Assembly: GCA_041477005.1 (NCBI GenBank) | Contig: JBGOUJ010000550.1 | Coordinates: forward strand, 1 to 5,319 | DNA: 5,319 nucleotides | Direction: 5' to 3' | Origin: JBGOUJ01 sp041477005 | Lineage (GTDB): Bacteria > Acidobacteriota > Terriglobia > Bryobacterales > JACQDG01 | Shown here: positions 1-5,319 of the stretch, piece after piece | Layout: every line of letters starts with the position of its first letter | Position numbering within the stretch: the stretch's first letter is position 1 | Made by a program: the position numbers and the translations under genes | The notes under the pieces: model-generated | The model's input: only the letters and a program-made list of their open reading frames with translations | Databases searched by the model: none | Told to the model about the DNA's origin: nothing

Positions 1-319
1 CGTAGCTGTCTTCCGGGATGAGCCAATCTTGCACGCCGTGCTGCGATGGAACCAGGCCGGTCATATAAGTCATGCGGCTTGGCGAGCAAACCGGGGTGCA
101 GGCGAAGGCTCGGGTGAAGCGGACGCCGCCGTCGGCCAGCCGCTGGAGATTCGGCGTGTGCATGTCGCGGCAGCCGTAGGGGCCGGATGCCCAGGCACCG
201 TGATCGTCCGTCAGGAAGAAGACGACGTTCGTCTTCCGGCCGGCGGCTCGCAGAAATGGTGTGCCCATCGCGCCGGTGAGCAACTGGCGGCGGCCGATCC
301 GGCGGGAATCACCCGGCAC
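1..319 (-). CDS. Secreted sulfatase, N-terminal part (cut by left edge)
   Basis: This is the first 106 residues of a type I (formylglycine-dependent) sulfatase, an enzyme that hydrolyses sulfate esters; the rest lies beyond the window. Counting from the GTG at 319, residues 30-39 (TNVVFFLTDD) form the first beta strand with the metal-binding Asp38-Asp39 pair. HTPNLQRLADGGVRF (54-68) is the usual helix region. Residues 78-88 (CSPSRMTYMTG) match the sulfatase signature C-x-P-S-R-x4-T-G, so Cys78 is the residue expected to become formylglycine. Residues 9-18 (GRRQLLTGAM) follow the twin-arginine style seen in many exported sulfatases, which suggests Tat export. The start is uncertain. GTG 319 gives a compact leader but has no good ribosome site; GTG 358 and ATG 268 are in-frame alternatives, and an in-frame stop lies at 416-418. 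The gene follows the bicupin in the same direction, so it may share its transcript. Maturation needs a formylglycine-generating enzyme not present here. The family call is firm; the substrate is unknown. Confidence 0.93.
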   Translation of the reverse strand, partial: MPGDSRRIGRRQLLTGAMGTPFLRAAGRKTNVVFFLTDDHGAWASGPYGCRDMHTPNLQRLADGGVRFTRAFACTPVCSPSRMTYMTGLVPSQHGVQDWLIPEDSY

Positions 320-454
320 GCGCCGGCTCGAAAACAGTTTTCCTTTAACCGCGGTCACAGCACCATCCCGGTCGCTCCGGCGGCGTCCCCCACGCAGCAC
401 ACGGTCGAGTGTACCTCATCCCCGGGAGACTTAATTGAGCCGGGATGCGCAGTG
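320..454. other. Gap between bicupin and sulfatase genes
   Basis: About 135 bp separate the bicupin stop from the preferred sulfatase start. The right part is GC-rich, with a CCCGGG core near 421-426 and no stem followed by a T run, so no intrinsic terminator is evident. The left part holds an A/T-rich island (331-347) containing a 13-bp dyad, described separately. If the sulfatase starts at GTG 358, part of this stretch is coding. No convincing promoter hexamers were found. Confidence 0.5.
330..342. promoter_or_regulatory. 13-bp dyad GAAAACAGTTTTC, possible operator
   Basis: The sequence GAAAAC-A-GTTTTC has perfect twofold symmetry around one central base. It sits in the only A/T-rich patch of this otherwise GC-rich gap, ending 11 bp upstream of the preferred sulfatase GTG at 319. 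Position and symmetry suggest a protein-binding site, but one short dyad can arise by chance and no regulator gene is present in the window. The A/T richness weakly favours the downstream sulfatase start over GTG 358. Confidence 0.25.
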
Positions 455-1417
455 TCATCGGGCGTGCTTCCCGTCCCGACCGCCACTGGTGAGGCTCGTA
501 ACCCCGTCCATCGCCAGCCGGCAGGCGGGGCCATTGCCCCACCCCCGTGGTTCATGGCGGGTGAACGTAGGCGCGTAAGCCAGATCGCCTTCGTTGAGAA
601 TGAAGATTTCCTGGCCTTCGAGCGGGAAGCGGATTTGCCCTATCAGGACCACCCAATACTCGGCGCCCCCCGCGTGCCAGTGACTGGTGTCCTCCTCCAG
701 CGGCGGCAGCTTTGATGGATCACGCACGTAGATGATGTTGGACACGGCGCGGTCATCATCAACGAAGCGGCTGCCCGTGTACTCGGGGTTGGCAGCAGCC
801 AGATCATCCAAGTTGATGTGCGGCTTGTTCTCCTTGCCGTACGGAAACGGGTGTCGCGCTGTCGTTACCGGAACGATCTCGAAGCCGGGCAGAGTCAGAT
901 TCGGCGGCTCCACATAGATCGTGACGGCGTTTTGGATGTTGGTCTCAAACCGGATGGCCGGCACGGCACCGACCGTCTCCATCGAGTAGATGGTTTGCGG
1001 CGGAACCTGCACCATGGAGCGCCGACGGGCCGTGAAAGGCTCCTGACCCTCTATGTTGAAGCGGATCTGGCCCTCCAGGATCACCCACCACTCGCGGGTA
1101 TCGGGGTGGAACCGCGGGGAAACCTTGCTGCCCGGCGCTGACTGGATGTACTGGGACCACAGGTGTTCATCCTTGACCACCCATTCGGACCACTCCTTCT
1201 CCCCCTTGTGTTGCGCTTTCAGGTCCGCCAGTCGCGTGAACGACCTCATGGGAGGCGTCCAACCGGTTGGCCTGAGGGGTTTGGGGACGTAGCCCGCCGG
1301 TTGAGCCGGCCCCCCCCGTTCCCTGTTTCGCTCCTGGGCGTTCGCCGCCCAGATTGAACTGAAGAGCAATACACCGAAACATAGCGCCACCGCACTCCGG
1401 ACAATTCTTCCGATCAT
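455..1417 (-). CDS. Exported bicupin protein
   Basis: A 320-residue protein with two cupin beta-barrels, probably a periplasmic metal-binding enzyme or ligand-binding protein. Residues 1-27 are a Sec signal peptide: basic MIGRIVR, a hydrophobic core, and probable cleavage at ANA|QE. Cupin 1 spans about 90-165 and cupin 2 about 225-305. Cupin 2 has the full motif: His246, His248, Glu253, Gly260 (HWHAGGAEYWVVLIG) and His288 in the second motif (EGDLAYAPTFTRHEP). These are the usual three-His-one-Glu ligands for Fe, Mn or a similar metal. In cupin 1 the equivalent positions read Arg102, His104, Glu109 and Tyr144, so two of the three histidines are missing and this barrel probably binds no metal. 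The repeats WWVILEGQIRF and YWVVLIGQIRF show that the halves are duplicates. The ATG at 1417 is fixed by an excellent ribosome site. The gene lies 45 bp after the metallohydrolase, as in an operon. Eight G's in a row (1310-1317) encode residues 34-37. Bicupins include oxidases, dioxygenases, decarboxylases and isomerases; the reaction here cannot be assigned. Confidence 0.93.
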   Translation of the reverse strand: MIGRIVRSAVALCFGVLLFSSIWAANAQERNRERGGPAQPAGYVPKPLRPTGWTPPMRSFTRLADLKAQHKGEKEWSEWVVKDEHLWSQYIQSAPGSKVSPRFHPDTREWWVILEGQIRFNIEGQEPFTARRRSMVQVPPQTIYSMETVGAVPAIRFETNIQNAVTIYVEPPNLTLPGFEIVPVTTARHPFPYGKENKPHINLDDLAAANPEYTGSRFVDDDRAVSNIIYVRDPSKLPPLEEDTSHWHAGGAEYWVVLIGQIRFPLEGQEIFILNEGDLAYAPTFTRHEPRGWGNGPACRLAMDGVTSLTSGGRDGKHAR

Positions 1418-1421
1418 GGTG

Positions 1422-1430
1422 CTCCTCCTT
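1422..1430 (-). promoter_or_regulatory. Ribosome binding site of the bicupin gene
   Basis: On the minus strand this reads AAGGAGGAG. Its GGAGG core ends six bases before the ATG at 1417. It is the best Shine-Dalgarno sequence directly in front of a real start in the window, and it decides the bicupin start. It lies in the 45-bp gap after the metallohydrolase stop (1463-1465), so the bicupin is probably translated independently from a shared mRNA. Confidence 0.85.
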
Positions 1431-1462
1431 GGTCAAACGTGTTGTCGCCGCGCTCTGGGGGG

Positions 1463-3985
1463 TCAGCGAGCGGCCAGCCGCGCTCGAGCCTCCGCGTACA
1501 TCTTCCGGATCTCCTCTTTCTCCTGCTCGTTGTTCCACTTACCTTCGGCCAGTGCCTGGGCCAGCGTCTCGTCCAGACGCTGGATGAAGTAGTCGGCGTC
1601 CTTCTTCGAGCGCACCGGCCTGCCGTCCACGGTCACCCATACCGGCATGGTCGCTGCAAATGGCTGCGCAGTGCGCAGTGGCTGCCGCGCCGGCCGCGCC
1701 GTCACGCGCGCCGCCAGCCACCCGCTTTGCTCCACGCTGACCGTCTTCTTGAGGCTCGCCTTCAAGGGCCCACCCTCCGGCGTGAGTGTCTCGACCACTT
1801 CACCGTTGTGCAATATCTCGATCTTTTCTAAAGGCGCGATGGATTCCACTTCAACGGTGGCCGCCAGCGAATGCTTTCCGGCGCCCAGCCGGATCTCCTC
1901 TCCGGGTCCCCGGCCCTCGAGCTGGAAAAACACCAACGGCCCGCTCGACACAAAGCTTCGTCCGGCCCGAAAGTCGGCCGTCCACTTTTCATAGTCGAGC
2001 TTCGGCCCAGTCTTCACATAGGCTCGGACCGCCCCGATGGTGTGGCCCCGAAAGAAATTGGGCATGGCGTCCGCGCCGGCTGATGCCACCACCCGGTAGC
2101 CGCAGTTCCATGCCCGGTAAAGCGGTTCCATCCCCCCGGCACTGTTGGCCTCCACGAAATCCACGGTCTCCAGCGCCAGGTCCACCGGAAAGTTCGCGCC
2201 GGCTCCGTGCGCATAACCCGCCAGCGCTCCCTGCTCCCGCGCCACCCGGAAGGGCACCGTATTCGGCGGATACTGGCTCTCTACAATCGTGTTCGGATAA
2301 CCCACGTATTCCGGGATCACGACGTGCTTCTTTATGTTTAGAAACACCGAGTGGCCCCAGAATGGCGGGTGATACTCCTGGCTGTGGTACAGGATCCGCT
2401 GCGCCGTCGAGACCGGATCCGGCGCTCCGCGGAATTGTGCAATGTCGGGAATCCGCTGCTCCTTATTGCAGATCAAGTTGTTCATCAGGGACAGGTCCTC
2501 GGCGGCGGCCACTTTCATCAGCCGTTCTGGCGTGTTGAAATAAACGCCCGCATAGTTCATGTGGAAATGGTTATCGCCGTCCCACCACCCTCTTGCCTTT
2601 GCCGTCAGATTGTCCAAGCGCTCGAGCGCCACCGTCAGCGACGCCGGCTTCGCCGCGTCCAGTGTTACTTCCTTCTCCTGAGGCAGATACTCGAACCCGT
2701 GTGAGAAGACCAGCTTCGCAGTCCCAACCGGTAACTCCATCTCGAAGTCCCCATCAGTGTGGAAATAATGGTATTCCTCTTTTTCCAACCTGGGGTAGAA
2801 GTGCCAGTCGCAATGGAACCAGCTCTCCGCCGGCGCGTAGGACCTTCCGTCGGCAGCCTTCAGGTGCACGCGCACCGGCATCGACTGGCCCGTCGCCTTG
2901 TTCAGCACTCTGACCCGCAGCTTACCCATCGGCCGCTTGTAAACCAGCTTGCCGACCTTCACCGGCTCAAGCTTGCCGCCAAAGTAATGAAACAGCCACA
3001 GGCTCGTGTCGCCGGTCTCGTTCGAGATGAATACGATGCGCTTCCCGTCCGGGGACCACCGTGGCGCCGTGCGGTCAAACTCCCCATATGTAAGCGGAAA
3101 CGCGTCGCCCCCCTTCGGGGGCATGGCCCAGAGCTGGTGCCACTGCCGTCCCAGGTACGAGGCGTAGACCAGCTTGCTCCCATCCGGCGATATTGTTGGC
3201 CGCGCCTGCCAGGTCGTCTCTTCATAATGGAACCGCTCCATCGGAGCGCCCGGTTCGGCCCGCATCCGGTACAGCCCCCCTGAACCGTGCTGACTGTCGC
3301 GGTTCGACACCAGGATCAGCTCCCGGCCATCAGGCGTCCAGGTCGGATGAATGTGGTGCGCCCACTCCCCGTAGTACACGGTCCGGCTCGGGAAGTGGAA
3401 ATCGCTGGTGATCATCTGCGGCGGCCCCGGCACGCCACCGCCTAGCGGCATCGCGTAAATGCTGAAGCGGCCGTTGGGATGCGTCGACACATACGCCAGC
3501 CGCCGGTCGTCCGGCGACCACGCCGGCTCCAGATTGATCGAGTTGCCCGAGGTCAGCGCCCGGATGGCGCCGGTCTGGAGGTTCAACAGCTTCAGGTGGA
3601 TCTGCTCGTTCTGTTCCGACGTGTAGGCGATCCAATTGCCGTCGGGCGACCAGGCCGGTTGCGAATCGTAGCCCGGCCCGTACGTCAGCTCGTAAGCCGT
3701 CGTCTCCCCCAGCGTCAGCCGCCAAATGGATCCCTTCATCGAGAACGCCACCTGCCTGCCGTCCGGCGACCACGTAGGGAAGTTCGGCCCGTTGGTGATT
3801 TGCGGGAAATACATTTCAATCGGATATGGCGATACCGTCAGGTTGTTAAACATGTACCGCCGCCCCTGGGGCCCCTGCTGCCCCTCCCCCCGCGGCCGCC
3901 CCCGCCCCTCCTGCGGCCTCCCCTCCGGTCCCTGCGCCCAACTGACGCACATCACCGCCAACGCGAGCACCAGAATTCTTCTCAT
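1463..3985 (-). CDS. Exported PD40 propeller / CehA-McbA metallohydrolase
   Basis: An 840-residue exported protein in several parts. Residues 1-18 are a signal peptide (MRRILVLALAVMCVSWAQ), and 19-43 a G/R/Q/P/E-rich linker. Residues 67-322 hold six PD40 (TolB-like) motifs: FPTWSPDG, QPAWSPDG, EPAWSPDD, HPTWTPDG, RPTISPDG and APRWSPDG, fitting a six-bladed propeller. Residues 354-460 are a beta-rich spacer (KLRVRVLNKATG to LTVALERL). Residues 465-700 or so are the CehA/McbA-type, PHP-like hydrolase: D471-N-H473-F-H475 (the HxH metal motif), YAHGAG with His593, VEANSAGG (611-618), AGADAM with Asp639, and the typical end around WTADFRAGRSFVSSGP (668-683). The tail (795-840) is helical and charged. 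CehA and McbA hydrolyse the carbamate ester carbaryl, but most relatives have no known substrate. The Asp639 motif ends in Met641 where many relatives have His. The start at 3985 is chosen because the signal peptide begins there with AAGGGA five bases upstream; the frame stays open to a GTG at 4093. The domain calls are firm; substrate and propeller role are unknown. Confidence 0.93.
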   Translation of the reverse strand: MRRILVLALAVMCVSWAQGPEGRPQEGRGRPRGEGQQGPQGRRYMFNNLTVSPYPIEMYFPQITNGPNFPTWSPDGRQVAFSMKGSIWRLTLGETTAYELTYGPGYDSQPAWSPDGNWIAYTSEQNEQIHLKLLNLQTGAIRALTSGNSINLEPAWSPDDRRLAYVSTHPNGRFSIYAMPLGGGVPGPPQMITSDFHFPSRTVYYGEWAHHIHPTWTPDGRELILVSNRDSQHGSGGLYRMRAEPGAPMERFHYEETTWQARPTISPDGSKLVYASYLGRQWHQLWAMPPKGGDAFPLTYGEFDRTAPRWSPDGKRIVFISNETGDTSLWLFHYFGGKLEPVKVGKLVYKRPMGKLRVRVLNKATGQSMPVRVHLKAADGRSYAPAESWFHCDWHFYPRLEKEEYHYFHTDGDFEMELPVGTAKLVFSHGFEYLPQEKEVTLDAAKPASLTVALERLDNLTAKARGWWDGDNHFHMNYAGVYFNTPERLMKVAAAEDLSLMNNLICNKEQRIPDIAQFRGAPDPVSTAQRILYHSQEYHPPFWGHSVFLNIKKHVVIPEYVGYPNTIVESQYPPNTVPFRVAREQGALAGYAHGAGANFPVDLALETVDFVEANSAGGMEPLYRAWNCGYRVVASAGADAMPNFFRGHTIGAVRAYVKTGPKLDYEKWTADFRAGRSFVSSGPLVFFQLEGRGPGEEIRLGAGKHSLAATVEVESIAPLEKIEILHNGEVVETLTPEGGPLKASLKKTVSVEQSGWLAARVTARPARQPLRTAQPFAATMPVWVTVDGRPVRSKKDADYFIQRLDETLAQALAEGKWNNEQEKEEIRKMYAEARARLAAR
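3863..3923 (-). repeat. G-tract-rich low-complexity segment in the hydrolase gene
   Basis: The coding strand carries seven runs of four to six G's in about 60 bases (complements at 3863-3866, 3872-3875, 3881-3884, 3886-3891, 3899-3903, 3905-3908 and 3920-3923). They encode part of the Gly/Arg/Gln/Pro-rich linker just after the signal peptide. The pattern meets the usual G-quadruplex rule (four or more G-runs with short loops) in the mRNA. Whether a quadruplex forms is not known; the segment may simply encode a flexible linker in GC-rich codons. Confidence 0.6.
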
Positions 3986-3990
3986 CGCTT

Positions 3991-3996
3991 TCCCTT
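3991..3996 (-). promoter_or_regulatory. Ribosome binding site of the metallohydrolase gene
   Basis: The minus strand reads AAGGGA, five bases before the ATG at 3985, inside a purine-rich stretch. It is a fair Shine-Dalgarno match. Together with the signal peptide that begins at this ATG, it favours 3985 over the upstream in-frame GTG at 4093, which directly abuts the preceding stop codon and would bury the signal peptide 36 residues into the protein. Confidence 0.65.
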
Positions 3997-4093
3997 TTTT
4001 CTCAATGATTTTTTGTGCGGCATCAATGGTCACCTGAACATCACACTCGTGCTCCACCGCATCGGGCTGCTGCCCGCGTATTTCGCGCCGCAC

Positions 4094-4344
4094 CTACTTC
4101 TCAATTGCCCGCAACTTGATATTGCGGAACTCGATCCGGTTATCTTTCTGGCACTGGAAACCGACCACACCGGCAGCGTGCTTGGAATCGTGTCCGTCCA
4201 GTGAGGCTCCCACCCCTTGAGACTCTTCCCGCCAAACAGAAGAATCCAGCCGTCCGCAGTCTCCCTTGGGGCAAGGGTATTCGGCCGGTCCTGAGCGCTG
4301 GCCAGGCCGGCTATCAGCGCCACAAGACCAATTCGACTCATCAT
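4094..4344 (-). pseudogene. DUF1080 (3-keto-disaccharide hydrolase type) gene, internally deleted and frameshifted
   Basis: The two ends of a secreted DUF1080 protein are present and the middle is missing. From ATG 4344 the reading is a signal peptide (MMSRIGLVALIAGLASA|QD) followed by PNTLAPRETADGWILLF and GGKSLKGWE, the standard N-terminus of this family (consensus LFDGK-x-L-x-GW; here Gly38 replaces the usual Asp). Near 4200 the family match jumps to another frame, DGHDSKHAAGVVGFQCQ, then KDNRIEFRNIKLRAIEK and the stop at 4094. This is the classic family C-terminus with its RIEFRNI strand. Only about 75-80 family-like codons remain, against roughly 200 or more in intact members, so about 130-150 residues are probably gone. 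The first frame continues as unrelated sequence to 4030. AAGGAG (4358-4363) lies 13 bases upstream, rather far. DUF1080 proteins act on 3-keto sugars or related glycosides and often occur with TonB receptors and sugar dehydrogenases. It may be a real decay product or an assembly error; no functional enzyme is expected. Confidence 0.82.
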
Positions 4345-4357
4345 GAAACGGTGCGTA

Positions 4358-4363
4358 CTCCTT
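4358..4363 (-). promoter_or_regulatory. Ribosome site of the DUF1080 remnant
   Basis: AAGGAG on the minus strand lies 13 bases before ATG 4344 (16 before the second ATG at 4341). The spacing is longer than ideal. It overlaps the TAA that ends the possible 24-codon ORF just upstream, a layout that would allow translational coupling if that ORF is real. Confidence 0.45.
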
Positions 4364-4436
4364 AGCAAGGAACCCGTCTCTTGTTTGAATCTGACAGGCG
4401 TTCTGCAGCACCTCGATCCGGAACGTCGCGCGCCAC
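4362..4436 (-). CDS. Possible 24-residue small ORF after the receptor gene
   Basis: A GTG at 4436 is preceded, nine bases away, by AAGGAGG (4446-4452), one of the strongest Shine-Dalgarno sequences in the window. The reading VARDVPDRGAAERLSDSNK runs on for five more residues to a TAA that overlaps the ribosome site of the DUF1080 remnant. There is no hydrophobic segment and no recognisable family. It could be a leader peptide coupled to the next gene, a leftover of a former gene start, or chance. The ribosome site is visible; translation is a guess. Confidence 0.2.
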   Translation of the reverse strand: MARDVPDRGAAERLSDSNKRRVPC

Positions 4437-4456
4437 CGAGGTCTTCCTCCTTGCAG
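4403..4456 (-). promoter_or_regulatory. Nested inverted repeats in the receptor-DUF1080 gap
   Basis: On the minus strand, CTGCA ... ACCTCG ... CGAGGT ... TGCAG form two nested inverted repeats (outer arms at 4452-4456 and 4403-4407; inner arms at 4437-4442 and 4410-4415). The loop is 21 bases. The AAGGAGG ribosome-like sequence lies between the two left arms. A folded RNA could modulate ribosome access or slow 3' decay of the receptor mRNA. No T-run follows, so it is not a standard terminator. The arms are short, so chance is possible. Confidence 0.25.
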
Positions 4457-4457
4457 C

Positions 4458-5319
4458 TCAGAACATGTACTTCAGCCCGAACTGCATCTCGCGCATGGTT
4501 CGGGCGGTAGTGATTCTGCCGAACGTCGACGCGGTTGTCGGGTCGACGCTAGGCGTGTTCCAGTTCGGATGGTTCGAGAAATTGAACGCCTCGAATCGGA
4601 ACTGCAGCGAGTGCCCCTCGCGAATCGAAGTGTTCTTAACGATCGAAAAATCCCACTGGCGCAGGCCCGGCTTGAACAGCACGTTCCGTCCAGTGGTGCC
4701 GAACAGGTAGGTGAGGCTGGGGCTCGTCGTGTCGAAAGCGGCGAGGTTCCAGAACCGGTCCACCGTTTGCTGCTCCGGAAACGGGCTGATACCAGTAGCG
4801 TTGGGGCGGTTGCCCTCGTACAGGGTGGTCTGGTTGGTGTCGCCGATGCCTCCCACGTGTTGCGGCGTTCCGTCCGCGAAGGTCAGGATACTTCCCATTT
4901 GCCAGCCGCCGAGCACCTTGTCCGCCACACCCCGCCAGTTGGCGAAAGGCTTGCCAGCCCCCAGTGGCAGCTCGTACAGCAAGGATGCCACGAACCGCCG
5001 GCCCTCGTGAAACTGCGACAGGGCGCGCTCGCGGTGCAGATTATAGCTGTCCGCGGGCCATTGGTTGTCGCCCGTGTTGTTGCGGATCGCACTGCCGCTG
5101 TCGATGGACTTCGACCAGGTGTACCCGACCAGGTAAGTCAACCCCCGCGAAAAGCGCTGCGTAAGCTTCGCGCTTAGTGCGTGATAATTCGAATTTGCGG
5201 AGCCATCCACCATTTGGAAGTTGCCGTAGGCCGGCCACGGCCGGCGCTGCTCGGGCGTTCGGGAGTCGCTCGGACCCGTCCTGGACACGGGCTGATTCCA
5301 AATTCGATAGCGTTCCAGC
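4458..5319 (-). CDS. TonB-dependent receptor, Oar-like, C-terminal part (cut by right edge)
   Basis: The frame is open from the right edge to the stop at 4458 and gives the last 286 residues of a large outer-membrane beta-barrel. Alternating aromatic and polar strands are clear: NYHALSAKLTQRFSRGLTYL, LVGYTWSKSID, RRFVASLLYELPLG and LGGWQMGSILTFADGTP. The end is diagnostic: RFEAFNFSNHPNWNTP (about residues 241-256), then STFGRITTARTMREMQFGLK and a terminal YMF with the C-terminal Phe used for barrel assembly. This end is typical of the Oar-like receptors abundant in Acidobacteria, which usually have around 1,000-1,200 residues with a carboxypeptidase-regulatory-like N-terminal domain and a plug. 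Those parts lie outside the window. Such receptors import organic ligands across the outer membrane using TonB energy, and their specificity cannot be read from this barrel part. It is the first gene in transcription order here, consistent with supplying substrate to the exported enzymes downstream. A GTG at 5288 is internal, not a start. Confidence 0.95.
   Translation of the reverse strand, partial: LERYRIWNQPVSRTGPSDSRTPEQRRPWPAYGNFQMVDGSANSNYHALSAKLTQRFSRGLTYLVGYTWSKSIDSGSAIRNNTGDNQWPADSYNLHRERALSQFHEGRRFVASLLYELPLGAGKPFANWRGVADKVLGGWQMGSILTFADGTPQHVGGIGDTNQTTLYEGNRPNATGISPFPEQQTVDRFWNLAAFDTTSPSLTYLFGTTGRNVLFKPGLRQWDFSIVKNTSIREGHSLQFRFEAFNFSNHPNWNTPSVDPTTASTFGRITTARTMREMQFGLKYMF

Noticed and set aside
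417..428. CCCGGG-centred repeat after the bicupin as a terminator
   Set aside because: The symmetric part is very short and no T-run follows on the transcribed strand.
29..715. Long plus-strand open frame across the sulfatase and bicupin region
   Set aside because: It is antisense to two genes with clear family motifs, has no recognisable domain and is Arg/Pro/Ala-rich, as expected of a shadow frame in GC-rich DNA.
1261..1268. Palindrome AACCGGTT
   Set aside because: It lies inside the bicupin coding sequence, is only eight bases long, and is expected by chance in GC-rich DNA.
1786..2538. Plus-strand open frame of 250 codons opposite the metallohydrolase
   Set aside because: It is Pro/Arg/Ser-rich with no motif, and lies wholly antisense to the conserved CehA/McbA domain.
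3020..3787. DNA direct-repeat array
   Set aside because: The recurring SPDG-type codons reflect the six PD40 protein motifs; spacing and bases vary, so it is not a CRISPR or tandem DNA repeat.
3986..4093. N-terminal extension of the metallohydrolase to the GTG at 4093
   Set aside because: The signal peptide begins at the ATG at 3985 with a ribosome site nearby; the extension has no such site and would place the signal peptide internally.
3479..4204. Plus-strand open frame of 241 codons
   Set aside because: It is antisense to the PD40 repeats and the DUF1080 remnant, with low-complexity Pro/Arg content and no family resemblance.
4458..5288. GTG at 5288 as the start of a separate gene
   Set aside because: The frame is open to the window edge and the protein is clearly the C-terminal barrel of a larger TonB-dependent receptor.

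Overview
The window is GC-rich bacterial DNA in which every supportable gene lies on the minus strand, so transcription runs from right to left. The best taxonomic guess is Acidobacteriota, Bryobacterales/Solibacter-like. This is inferred from the Oar-type TonB-dependent receptor C-terminus, the secreted DUF1080 remnant, the secreted PD40-plus-CehA/McbA hydrolase and the secreted sulfatase, a combination familiar from those genomes. No marker gene fixes the taxonomy.

Layout in transcription order: (1) 5319-4458, the last 286 or so residues of a TonB-dependent outer-membrane receptor, cut by the right edge. (2) 4457-4345, a short gap with a strong Shine-Dalgarno sequence, nested inverted repeats and a possible 24-codon ORF. 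(3) 4344-4094, the remnant of a secreted DUF1080 (3-keto-disaccharide hydrolase type) gene. It keeps the signal peptide plus N-terminus and the extreme C-terminus, in different frames, with the middle missing. (4) 3985-1463, an 840-residue exported protein made of a six-motif PD40/TolB-like propeller, a beta-rich spacer and a CehA/McbA (PHP-like) metallohydrolase domain. (5) 1417-455, a 320-residue exported bicupin in which only the second cupin keeps a full metal-binding set. (6) 319-1, the start of a sulfatase with the formylglycine motif CSPSR, cut by the left edge.

Genes 4 and 5 are 45 bp apart and probably co-transcribed. The sulfatase follows after about 100-135 bp. All intact products carry export signals or belong to the outer membrane. 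The cluster therefore reads as a cell-envelope uptake and degradation unit: the receptor imports an organic ligand, and periplasmic hydrolase, cupin and sulfatase act on it or on related molecules. The substrate cannot be read from the sequence. A sulfated or oxidised carbohydrate is a reasonable guess from the sulfatase and the DUF1080 remnant.

No tRNA, rRNA, CRISPR array, transposase or clear terminator was seen. The most notable points are the three-part PD40/beta/CehA architecture, the collapsed DUF1080 gene, the asymmetric bicupin, and a run of G tracts in the mRNA just after the hydrolase signal peptide.
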